DNA of 64,000 bases from Acanthamoeba sp. SK_2022b (lineage: Eukaryota; Discosea; Longamoebia; Acanthamoebidae): assembly GCA_027943245.1 (NCBI GenBank), contig JANDJZ010000017.1, forward strand, positions 186,001 to 250,000. The letters are read 5' to 3'. The notes below the pieces were generated by a model. It was not told where the DNA came from. It saw only the letters and a list, made by a program, of their open reading frames with translations, and did no database searches. The position numbers and the translations under genes were made by a program. Position 1 is the first letter of the stretch. The number at the start of each line of letters is the position of its first letter. Below, piece by piece: positions 51,506 through 61,601 of the stretch.

Positions 51506-54500
51506 ATGAGCAGGGCAGACGCGCTTCCGCTTCTCGAGACTGCCCTTCGGTTCCTCAAGAAGCTAGGTACAATTGCACTGCGCAACTTGCACACCGGTGA
51601 CCTGGCAAGGTTGGAATCTGACGAATGCATCGATGTTAGCGCGGGCCTCCGGGACGAAGCGCAACGCACAGGGTAAGAACAAACCCGCCGATGCCCAGTT
51701 TGGAAAGGAGCAGGTGAATACGCACCTTCACAACTTATACACGTTCGCCTGGGGCTGGGGCCTGACCAAGAGCCAGCTGCGCCTGGTGGTGGAGCTCTTC
51801 ACCAAGCATCAACTCGGTGCGTACACACATCGCCGCCTGCGCTAGCAAGCACCAACTCATGCAAGCAGCGACTACTGTCAGGTGACGGCGTGGTAAAGCG
51901 ACTGCTGGAAGCACTCATCCCACAGGAGAAAGTAGATGAGGACTGCTTCGTGCTCATCCTAGGTTGACCCCCCTTCGAGCCAGAATACGTGGCTCGCTTG
52001 TTCTGGCGCCCAAACACCGCACCTCACTGCCTGCTCTGGGTAGGCGCGTTTGCCGTATTCCAGCCCGCCATCCGATGGCTGGCGCTCGAGTGGATGGTCG
52101 TCACCTACGACCTCCTCGTTTCGACCTCCAAGGTTGGTCCCAAACCGCCAGCCAGCTCGCCCATTTCAACTACCAGACGGATCTCGCTCTCACACCTCGG
52201 CAGGTGCACAGTCTGTACGGAGTGCTCTTTCACTGGATCGAGTACGAAACGCTGCGACCGCTTCTGTGCAATCTGCTCTACCGCATGACACGGCCGCAGG
52301 ACGTGCTCACCTGGCGCGTGCACAGGCTATATCCTCTTCCCCACTTCCTCCTTTTCCTCTGCACTTCCCTCTCTCGCCTTCTCTGCAACCGTGCTAGAGG
52401 TCTTCTTTCTTGACTGGTGCGCACGTGTGAGCTGAGGAACAAAGGCGGGCCTGAGCCAGCCGTCGATGCGCTTTTGGCGCTCTACAGGGAGCACAAGCCT
52501 ACTGCTGTTACGGTGGCGCTGCCACTCAGAGGGAAGCCCCTGCACGCCCTTCTCAAGGTTTGCCAATCCCATGTTTTCTGCGCCAAACGACTGGCGACTC
52601 CGTTCAGCCTTACTTGCCATCTCTCTCGTTGTTGTGTCTGCGCGCAGCCGAAGAGAACGGGACGCGACCTCTACACGAGGATCATTGAGCTACAAGGCGA
52701 CTTCACGCTGCCACTCGAGGAGAGCACCGATTCAATCAAATGGGGTGCGCCTCCCGCATGCGCTTGCGGAGCTGCGACACTCACTCCCTCTCTCAGACTG
52801 GCGCGAGAGCTTCGAGAAGCAGCAGCAGCAGCAGCAACTCCACAGGCCTAAGAGGGATAGGGCGACCAAACCCCCCATCTCTCACTTTGCTCAGGGTCTC
52901 GAGCAGCTCGAGATACCGGAGCAGGCCGCCGTGCTCTTTCGAAGTCCATTTTTTCACCACTACGTGGCCCTCTACCCGCAACGTAATCTCCAGCATCTCT
53001 CCGTCTTCATCGCGTCTGCTGCGGGGACAGACAGCTGAGCGCTCCCACACACGCTAACGCGCAGGTAGCCTGGTGGGGCGGCTAACGAATTGGCTGGGCT
53101 TCATTCTCGAGGAGGAGGTCTTCTGGAAGGACTGCACCACTGCCCAGCACGAAGCTCGCCTGCGGTTCCTCCTCTCAAAGCTTCTCGACTTTGCCAAGGC
53201 CAATGACGTACGTCATCATATAGCGACACCGACAGCTACATTTGTGCGCAGAACACGATGAGCCCTTTCCTGACGCTCATTTGGACGCCGGTGCGTCTCC
53301 ATCCCATTCAGGGTCTTGTGCCCATGTTGGAGCGCTTCTTCCACGGCTACGTGGAGCGCTGGAACGGCACGGACCATAGCCAGCTGGTCCTCGGTACGGC
53401 TGCCCTTGGCTCACTATCGCAACTCCCAGTGAATACTCTCTTTGTGGCGAATAATAACAATGCGCACAATCGCGCGCACAGAACTCATTTCTCTGGCCAA
53501 CGGCTGCACGTATGCCGAGTTGCAGTGCAATCTGCTCAACCCGCTCACCGCGCTTTTCATCACGTCCACAACGTTGGGCAAGGCCCGATTCATCGAATGC
53601 TTCACCGCGATCGTAAAACGGTGGACCAACTACGATTGGCCCAACTGGACCAACCGCGACGGTCCTCCGCCTCTTCGTCGTGCCTCAGGTATCGCGCTGC
53701 ATTGGAGCACCCCTCTCATTTCATTCTTTTTCGTTTTTCTTTTGTCCTTCTTCTTCTTTACGTGCTTGCGATCACACGACCCACGTCGCCTCGCAGCAGA
53801 AGGCAAGGTACGGCACATCAATGTGGCCGAAGTTGCCCAGCACTACCGGCCCTTGTACCAGTTGATTCGGTACGACCTCTTCTTTCTCCTGCTCGTCTGC
53901 TCGTGCTCGCCCGTTACGGGGCAAATCGTGCGAGCTACAAAGTCATCTGGCGCTGCGTCAATCCCCGCGCAGGTATGTGGATCGGATGTGTGTGTTGGGC
54001 CTGCTTGCGGAACGGGACCATGCTGTGGTCCAGCACGCAGCCCTCTGCTTTGTGGAGACGGTACTCCTTGCCCTGTCTCCATCGCCACTGTCTCGCCACT
54101 ACGCTGTGTGCTCAGTCAACAGTTCGTTGTGGTCATCTTCGCCGGCACAGATATCGCGGCTGCACATTGGGTTCCAGGTACCGCTGGTTATTCCCCCGTC
54201 TGAGGGTCTCGTATACCGCCTTCTCTTTGCGTATACCGCAATGCCAGTGTCGCGCCTGTGTGGTGCGCTCGTATCCTACAAATCCGATTTCGAGGAGCTC
54301 AAGCGAAAGGTGCCCTCCTCGTCCGCGCCCGTGCTCCTTCCACACAGAGACACACATCCCTCGCTGACGTTGAGGAGCTGCTGGGACGTTGGCGCAGGCG
54401 ACGGTGCCCGAAGATCTCGCAGCACAGAGCGCGCAGCTCAACTCCTACATCTGGGACTTTGCTGTGGCCTTGTGGCGGCAAAAGTTGTTCGTGCCCGTGA

Positions 54501-55057
54501 AGGACGCTGCCACGGGCAACGCGACCTTCAAGGAGACTCTCGGGCTCACCGAGTGCGTATTCCTTGGCCACCCTTCCCGAGTTGTGGCTACTGACCCAAG
54601 TGGTTTGTGTTGTTGTGATGTTGTGGCGGCGGCGGTGGTGGTGTGATGGTGGTGTGGGTTGTGCGGGATCCAGCGCAACAATTCGGCGATTGAACAGCCA
54701 GCACGCGCCAGCTTGCATGTCGTGCACGCACGCGATCGTGTTCTCCAACTTTGCCCTGGAGTACATGCGCGCCGTCGAGCAGCAGTCCGAACGGCCGTCG
54801 CGCGTTCCCTTGCACCCCGACATGATCAAGGTAAAGCGAGCATCATCAGGCCGCGGCTGGCATTGCCCCCTCCTCCATGCAATTGATTGTACAACACACG
54901 GCGTGCGTCGCAGGAGGTGCACAAGCTCCACTATGTCGATTTCTTGAAGGAGAGGGGGCTCGACGGGCTCTACGAATTCCTCTGCACGTTCGTCGCGTCA
55001 CTTCGGCAGCGCGTTCAGCAGCAGCAGCAGCAGCAGCAGGCCCCCGCTCGAGGATAG
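51506..55057 (+). CDS. CENPI: CENP-I / Mis6 inner-kinetochore protein
   Basis: CENP-I is a core subunit of the constitutive centromere-associated network. About 13 exons. Start ATG at 51506. The N-terminal HEAT-like region reads HNLYTFAWGWGLTKSQLRLV, DGVVKRLLEALIPQEKVDED, IRWLALEWMVVTYDLLVSTS, VHSLYGVLFHWIEYETLRPL, CNLLYRMTRPQDVLTWRVHR, ALLALYREHKPTAVTVALPL. This parallels animal CENP-I segment by segment (LLYGFFFASLQDDALCPY, CHLLYLLTKKENVKPFRV). The middle has LTNWLGFILEEEVFWKDCT and ELQCNLLNPLTALFITSTTL. The later part, IGFQVPLVIPPSEGLVYRLL then VSRLCGALVSYKSDFEELK, matches the animal LPLVVLFPPGIFYSALLS region. The C-terminus HKLHYVDFLKERGLDGLYEF is followed by a polyglutamine run. Several middle exon borders (52320-52430, 52740-53070, 54080-54150) are approximate. 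Confidence 0.84.
55015..55040 (+). repeat. CAG repeat encoding C-terminal polyglutamine of CENP-I
   Basis: Eight or nine consecutive CAG codons about 15 bp before the stop codon, giving a Q run near the extreme C-terminus. Confidence 0.9.
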
Positions 55058-55228
55058 ATAGAGCACGAAGATCAATAAGCGTTTGTAGCAACGCCTTGCA
55101 CGACTAGAAGTCCGCTACGGGCAAACAACAAAGATTCACAAAGACAAGCATTCGCCCTGGCAAGTGTGCGGCTTCCACTGTGTGGCCGATTTCCGTAAGG
55201 GGTGGCGCGACATCGACAGGCGCTTGGC

Positions 55229-56104
55229 TCAGTTGCCATGCGCGGCCAGCACCTGCAGCTCGCCCTTGGTGAGCTCCCTGCCGCGACATGAGAGGTAAGA
55301 TCATAGTGCGACATATCGAACGTCATCGGCATGGGGGCGCACGAATAGAGCTTGAAATAGTTGCACTGGTTCAGCTGGATGAAGAAGCATTCGGGGGCGC
55401 CGGGCAGGTCGGCACAGACCGAGCGCTTGGCCGTGCTGTAGGGGATCGCCACCACGTACCTGTGGTCCCAAGCCCGGAGAGTGGGGGGGGGGAGGGTGAG
55501 CAACGCAGGCACGGGATCAGGGCAGCACAGAAAATGCGGTGTCCACAGTGCAGGGGTACCAGTCATAGAAGTAGTTGGTGAAGCAAGGGTCCTTCATGCT
55601 CTGGTAGAGGATCTGCACCACGTTACCTGAGCTGCGGCCCTGGTCACGCCACGATGGAAAGGAGGAGAGCCGTGAGAGCGCGCTCATGCCAGCCAGAAAT
55701 CCCGTCCCGTAGTACCTGATAGACCTTCTCGACGTAGGCGTAGTAGGTGATCTGGTCGCCTTGAGTGTGGTTGTTATTGATGTGTAGCTTCATGATGAGG
55801 GTGCGGTTGTTGCTGTAGGGGTAGAAGCTAGACACCAGCGCGGGGCAGCTCTTGCACTGAGTCGGCACGCACTCCTGCCTATTGGCGCAGTTGCCACAAT
55901 TGGCGCACTACACAAAGGCGAGGCAGGAGCCACGCACGCCAAACGAATGGAGGTGACCAAAAGGTCGCACTACAGGAAGAGAGGGGGTAGAGGACATACA
56001 GGCGCGGCAAAGCCGGCGGAGGCAAAGTCGCCATGAGCGGAAGCTACGAGGCAGGCCAGAGCAGCAACTGCTAGAAGACAGAGGGCAGTAGCGAGGCGGT
56101 ACAT
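55229..56104 (-). CDS. Secreted cysteine-rich protein of unknown function
   Basis: Starts with a strong signal peptide (MYRLATALCLLAVAALACLV, cleavage probably after ASA). Then comes a Cys-rich motif CANCGNCANRQECVPTQCKS followed by CPALV. Later exons give ITYYAYVEKVYQ, NVVQILYQSMKDPCFTNYFY and VVAIPYSTAKRSVCADLPGA, with paired cysteines (PECFFIQLNQC; YSCAPMP) consistent with disulfides. Potential N-glycosylation sites (NRT, NHT) fit export. At the 3' end I prefer removing a short intron (donor GTTCGA, acceptor GGCAG), giving ELTKGELQVLAAHGN and a stop at 55229. Without it, an Arg/Cys-rich frame runs on to 55072. Five exons. No family recognised. Confidence 0.62.
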
Positions 56105-56270
56105 GCTGCTCCGATCCAAGCTGAAGTTTACTCTCCTCTTTCCCGTTTCTGGTGAAGAGCGGCGAATTAATAGGGGTGTTAAGGAGGCGGCACACCACTG
56201 AATTTATGTAAAAATCGTGCAAATAAAAAGAAAGCAAATTCTTCACCAAATCTTGTGAGATCAAGAAGAA
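56105..56270. promoter_or_regulatory. Divergent promoter region (Cys-rich protein / eIF2B gamma)
   Basis: 166 bp between divergent ATGs, AT-rich around 56200-56240. Likely a bidirectional promoter; no recognised element. Confidence 0.45.
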
Positions 56271-57441
56271 ATGCAGGTGCTGGAGTCAGACTCGTCTTCC
56301 ATCAGCCTGTCCACCGTGGGCGCAGTTGAGTTCCAGGTGGTGCTCCTAGCGGGCGGTCCCGGAAGCAGGATGTCGCCCCTCTCCACTGAAATCCCCAAGC
56401 CGCTCCTGCCGATTGCCAACCGCCCCATGATCTCCTATCAATTGGAGTTCCTGGAGAGAGCCGGCTTCTCAGGTGCATTCCTGGTGTCGGCAGGAACCTC
56501 CACTCTTTCTCCTCAAATCTAAATTCACTTTTGTTTGTGTCCTTTTTGTTCAGAGGTGATTATCATCGCGCAAGAGGAGGCTTCGAGCGAACTGCGATCC
56601 TATGTGCACGAGATCTACAAGGGCAAGGTCAAAGTCGACTGGCATTTCCTAGCCGACACCATGGGCACTGCCGAGGCCCTCCTCCAGATCAAGGACAAGC
56701 TCAAGGTGCCTCATTTTCTTCTGCCGCGTTCAGCAGCAGCAAGTAGCGAGTGGCGTGCGCGTACACATGTGCGATTGCTGATGACAGCTGCTCTCTGCTG
56801 TGTTCTTATGCGCACACAGACCAACTTCATCGTGATGAGCAGCGATCTGGTGGTGGACGAGAAGTTCCTACACGGGATGGCCGACCTGCACCGGCTGCAG
56901 GACGCTATGGTGACGATCCTCATTAGCCGGCCGAAGCCGGCCGAGGGCGCGGCCGGCCCGGTGGTCGACACCAAGAACGAGTACGGCCTCATGGACTACG
57001 TCGGCCTCAAGGAGGATGGCGAGCGGCTGCTCTACTTCAAGGCCGCCGCCGACATAGAGAACAAGATGCGCATCTCCAAAAAGCTCCTGAGAAAGTACAA
57101 AAGCCGCTTGGGCCTTAGTGCCGTTCTTTTTGTCGCCCTGCCTTGGCCCGTGACGAGTGCGCGTGTGTATTGTTGACACTGGTGTGTGTTGCATGCGCTG
57201 TATGTGCGGGCGAGCAGGAACTACAGCCTTACGATTCACACCAACCTCGTCGACGCCCACTTTTACATCTTCTCCAAGGCCGCGCTAGCGATGTTGGAGG
57301 CGAGGAAGGACAAGATCGTCAGCATCAAAGGCGAGCTGATCCCTTACCTCGTCCGATGCCAGTTCCGGAAAGCATTCACCCGTGCGCGCTCTCTCCTTTC
57401 TACGCTCCCCTGCTTCTCTTCCAGTTCTGACTCGAGCACAC

Positions 57442-57507
<66 letters not shown>

Positions 57508-58392
57508 AGAGGACGCACCCATCAAGCGTCCGTTCAGCAAGGCCTACAGCATGACGTCGTCCCGGGTGGACACCACGGACAAGATCCGTTGTTTTGCGTA
57601 CACGATGGAGGGCGGCTACTGCTCGCGAGCCAATACCATCAAGTCCTACGTTCAGATGAACCTGGACGTACCGTCTCTCCCTTCCCCGCTGCAGCGATAC
57701 TCCACGCCGTCGTTTCTAAGCTCCAATTCTCCATCGCGCACACGGCAGATCGCGAGCCGAGGTGCTTGTTACCTGCCATCGGAGCCCATGGTCAAGAACT
57801 CGTACATCCACCCCGCGGCGGTCATCAGCCCCAAGACACAGGTAACCGCACGCTGCCCTGTGCGTGCTCCTGTCGATTCACGGCTCGCTAACAGACTTCT
57901 CTCGTTCTTTGCCCTTCAGGTGGGCGCTGAATGCGTGGTGGGCGAGGGAACGCGCGTCGGCGATCGCGCATCGATCAAGAAGTCGGTCATCGGCAACCAC
58001 TGCGTGATCCACGACGGAGTGAAGATCATCAACTCAGTCATCATGAACCACGTCACCATCTCTGCCGGGTACGCTCCACCATTTCTTGTGTGTTTTCATC
58101 AATCCCTCCTCATCGTCTGCCCTCCATCCTCTGCTCCCCCCGCAGATGCGTCATCAACGGCTCGGTGGTCTGCAACAACGTGTACATGAAGGAGAAGTGC
58201 AACATCAAGGACAGCCAAATTGGCGTGTCCTACAACGTGCCGGAGAAGAGTGCGTCTTCCTTTGATGTTTTGCTCTCGTTGGTCGCTCTTGCTTCTTTTA
58301 TTGGGGCTCCCTCACTTGCTGACTGGCGTGCCTCCCCAGCCGACATCAAGAACGAATCCTTGTGCCGCGAAACGGAAGGCATGGGCATCTAA
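56271..58392 (+). CDS. EIF2B3: Translation initiation factor eIF2B subunit gamma
   Basis: Part of the catalytic half of eIF2B, the exchange factor that recycles eIF2-GDP. Start ATG at 56271. The nucleotidyltransferase-like domain starts FQVVLLAGGPGSRMSPLSTE then IPKPLLPIANRPMISYQLEF (pyrophosphorylase-like signature). It continues with EVIIIAQEEASSELRSYVHE, WHFLADTMGTAEALLQIKD, FIVMSSDLVVDEKFLHGMAD, MDYVGLKEDGERLLYFKAA. The C-terminal left-handed beta-helix has hexapeptide-like repeats: NSYIHPAAVISPKTQ, VGAECVVGEGTRVGDRASIK, SVIGNHCVIHDGVKIINSV, CVINGSVVCNNVYMKEKCN. Nine or ten exons. One intron is filled by a CA repeat. Stop TAA at 58390-58392. The gamma subunit is favoured over epsilon by length and by the lack of a W2/HEAT tail. 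Confidence 0.93.
57443..57505. repeat. (AC)n microsatellite forming the 3' splice site of an eIF2B gamma intron
   Basis: About 31 AC units. The repeat itself supplies the ACACAG acceptor, and the exon begins at 57507 (GAGAGGACGC, encoding EDAPIKRPF). Confidence 0.97.
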
Positions 58393-58580
58393 CAGGGATG
58401 AGAGCTTCCGGTGCCGTGTTGGTGGCGACACAAGAAAGCGTTAAAACATTCATTCTGTTTTTGCAATGCAATCTACGAGATCGTTATTTATTACGCTCTG
58501 TTCTTGCAAGAAGGAAGAAAGGACGATGGTCAAGGTGTGGGGGGGAGATTTTTATAAAACAGAAGAGAAGTGGGGTTCCT

Positions 58581-59213
58581 TTACAAGGCCTTCCTCTCAG
58601 CCAGGGCGCGGACGATGCAGCCGAGGCCACCCTTCTTGGTGACAGCCTCGTGCCATTTCAGGAGCGAGGTAGAGTTCTCGCCATCCTCAAGACCGCGGTA
58701 GATGTACTTCATGAGCGTGTCCAAATCGGTGGAAGAGAGGGCGTCGATGTTCTTCTGCATGTCAGCGTCCTTGATCGAAGTGAGAACGCTCACCACAGCC
58801 TGCGTGCTCGCATCCTACGAAACGGCAGAGATACAGCGTTTGAATTACAAAAACAAAGTAAATTCATAGCTAACGCCAGTTGAAATTGTACCCTAATCTG
58901 CTGGTTCTTGCAACCAAGAGGGGGATCCTGAAGGGCAGCACCGAGGGCGCGACCAGGGTTGCCCCTTAAATGAGAGAGGTGAATAATTTAGACGAGGTGA
59001 TCACTGGTGCCCCTACAAGTAAAAGTATGCTGTGACCACTGACGCACAAGATCTCACTCCAAAATTGATTGCGCCACAGAAAAGAGGTGCCGCTGTGAGC
59101 GTTGAGCGGAAGGGGCCGTACGTGTTGAGCGCATTGTTCACCTCCCTCTGCCTAGCATCCAGAGACTGCTGGAACTCGGCGTCACTGCGTTCGGGCTTCT
59201 CAGGGGTTTCCAT
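58581..59213 (-). CDS. ARPC5: Arp2/3 complex subunit 5 (p16-ARC)
   Basis: The smallest Arp2/3 subunit, needed for branched actin nucleation. Three exons. Exon 1 (59213 to about 59125) starts METPEKPERSDAEFQQSLDA and ends NNALNT. Exon 2 gives GNPGRALGAALQDPPLGCKN then QQIR. Exon 3 has ASTQAVVSVLTSIKDADMQK, DTLMKYIYRGLEDGENSTSL, KWHEAVTKKGGLGCIVRAL and AERKAL. This matches animal ARPC5 closely ([30 protein letters not shown]). Start is the ATG at 59211-59213; the stop complement is at 58581-58583. Total about 125-130 residues, slightly shorter than the usual ~150. Confidence 0.92.
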
Positions 59214-59466
59214 GATAACAAAGATGAAGAAGGTGTCGAGGACTTGGGGTTGCGGCCTTGATTGAGGGGGGGTGACCTTCTTTGTCTCGTGTATGCGTGG
59301 TGCGAAAGGCTTGGCTGTCACCGCGGTGTGGCGATTGTCCAAATTCTGCCGACGGCGCAACGCCCCTGACCACGCATTGGTCGTGCAATTTGCCCCTAAT
59401 TGGTACATTCCAGACATTTTTGATTTTCTTTTTTGTTTTCCACGTTTCGTGCGCCCGCACGTGTGG
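59214..59466. other. Spacer between ARPC5 and the upstream minus-strand gene
   Basis: About 250 bp that should contain the ARPC5 promoter and the 3' UTR of the gene at 59467-61028. A G run at about 59266-59273. No gene seen. Confidence 0.4.
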
Positions 59467-61028
59467 TCAGCCAGCCTTCTTCCAGGGCCAGAAGGAAGGG
59501 AGGATGCTGCTGGTCCCACCGCGCAGGAGCTTGTCCTTGCGCCGCATTTCGAGCATCATCTCCCTTATTTCGTCTTCGCCGAGGCCGTACTGCAGTAGCA
59601 ACGCATGCCGGGCCATCGCCGGGATGGCGTGCGCCACGTGCTTTCTATCAGCCTCGCGCAATCGCTCGAACGAGTACAAGTTGTGCACCTCCTCCTGCTT
59701 CCAGTCCCAGCCAATGCCTGCGCACAGAGGAACACGTAGTGTGGGGGAACAATAACCAGCCCGCCCCATTGTTAGCAAAGAACTGCGCTTTGGGCTCTCC
59801 GGAGTCGTGAAGAGAGAGAGAGAGAGAGAGCGCGCGCGCGTTACCGAGGAAGGGGCCCTGGTCGGGGTCGAGCATGCAGCCGCCGATGCCGACCTCTCGC
59901 GGATAGTGCCTCACCATCACCTTGTCGAACTTGACCCCCTCTTCCTGCAGGGCCTTTCGCTTGTGTTTCTTGCTCTTCTTCCTCTTGTACACGGCGGCGT
60001 CGTCGCCCTGGCCCTCGGTGCTTTGATGGCTCGAGAAGTGCTCAACGGAGAGCGAGCGCGTCAGGATGCCTCGTCGCGGGGTTCGTTCCTTGTTCCAGAA
60101 CGCTCGTCCCTTCTCCTTGTGGCCGCGCAGCAGCTCCGACGAGGCCCGCCGCTGCTGGTCAGCGACGTGCGTCTCCGCCTTGGCCAGCTCCTGCCGCTCG
60201 CGCCTCTCTTCCCGCCGTCGCTTGTCGAGAGCGCGCTCGTCGCTCGGCGACCCGTGTGGCCTGACGCCCTCGGAGGAGGTCTCCTTCTCCTGCCGCTTTT
60301 CGTTCTTCTTCTGCTGCTCCGCATCGCCGCAGCTGCTGTTCCTCTTGCTCGTTGCGCCCGCGTTGTTCGCGGGAAGGGCCTTCCCCGCTCCTCCTCCGTT
60401 CTGTCCGTGCAGACGGCCGGGCCAGGGCGTGGGTGGGTGCAGCGCGCCTTCGATTTCGGGGTTGGGAGCGTCGTGCTTCATGCCGCCTTCATCCGTGGAT
60501 GCGCAGGCGTCGGACGCGTCGCCGCTTCTGGGCACGGTGGCGACCGTTCCGGCCTCGTGTTCGTCCTGCTTCGCTTCCTTGCGCTCGGTGCTCTTCTTCT
60601 TCTTCTGGCCGCTCCTCCGGCCGTCCTTGTCCTTCTTCGCCTTCACCATCCCGTCGCTGCCGGGGTCGCTCGGCGCTTCTCCCCCGCTCTTCTTCGCCCG
60701 GTTCTTCTTCAAGTGGCTCTCGCCCGGAGAGGCAACGGGGCTGGCAGGCTGATGACTCCTCCCTCCTTCGTCGGCGTTTGTGCGGTTGTCTGCAAGGCTC
60801 TCCGCGTCCTTCTCGAAGGAAAACCAAAGGGAACGAGAGATGAGAGATGGAACAATGACTGAATCTCTTACAAAGTAAGCCTGAAACTGCTCGTAGTGCA
60901 CATGCCCCCGCTTCGGGGCACGCGAGGAAAGGTGGCCCAGTTTTGATCCATCAAACTATGACGAGATTCAAATTATGACCACGTTGAATGGAATGGCCTA
61001 CCTCTGTAGACTCAGTCTGGTCGTTCAT
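59467..61028 (-). CDS. Uncharacterised charged protein with C-terminal VRxYxR...GIGW motif
   Basis: Four exons on my model. A short first exon (MNDQTESTE, ATG at 61026-61028) joins in phase to FDGSKLGHLSSRAPKRGHVH then YEQFQAYF. A long Lys/Glu/Ser-rich exon follows (DAESLADNRTNADEGGRSHQ; KKSKKHKRKALQEEGVKF). Near its end it holds FDKVMVRHYPREVGIGGCML, which joins to DPDQGPFLG and, in the last exon, IGWDWKQEEVHNLYSFERLR. A similar short motif (V.F..V.VR.Y.R.LG then G.P..IGW) recurs in hypothetical proteins of amoebae and stramenopiles, from memory. The C-terminus is helical (ARHALLLQYGLGEDEIREMM). An intron near 59815-59840 contains an AG repeat. Function unknown. Confidence 0.66.
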
Positions 61029-61601
61029 GGTCGGTGCAGGGGGTGGGCCATTATATCACCGTTCTCTTCGAGGGCTGCCTGCAGATGTGTGCAATCGCAA
61101 CGGGGTCGCTGGTGTCTGTGGTCGTTCGGGCTCAACACGGGAAACAAAGAAAGCGGGTTCCGGCCGAGTCGGGTTTTTGCTCTGCTTGCGCCCCGAAGGC
61201 TGGCTGATTTTATTTGTTTTGCAATGGGACTGCGCTACTGCTTCCCGTTTTCGTTGGCAGTTGGCCCATCATCGTGCCTTGGGCCGGCGCGGCCGAAAGC
61301 GCCACCAACCAACACACCGGTGTTGCGGGCAAGCACTTCGAGCGGCAGGTCGCGATGGCGGCAGGGAAAATGAATGGGAAATACACCGCTGTTCTTGTCG
61401 ACTGTGAGAACAAGAAGCAACCTCCTGCTCAATCAGAAGTTCTTGTAAACGGTTGGCGTGGTGGCCACCCCGCTCGACTCTGCTCCACGGCTGCGCTCCT
61501 GACATAATATTTGGGCACCATCGTCGTCCTCTTCCTCCATCTATTCCATTCTCTTCTGTTGGCCATTTTAAGTTGCACTCTCCATCATCTCTAGAACACA
61601 C
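61029..61601. promoter_or_regulatory. Divergent intergenic region (charged protein / VAMP7-like)
   Basis: About 570 bp between divergent starts. A short open frame at 61354-61507 (MAAGKMNGKYTAVLVDCENK) lies on the plus strand upstream of the SNARE start. It could be an upstream ORF or chance; I see no splice that would join it in frame with confidence. Confidence 0.45.

Noticed and set aside
61354..61507. Small frame with LVDCEN, resembling an NYN nuclease start
   Set aside because: Only a few residues match and the frame ends after about 50 codons with none of the later motifs.
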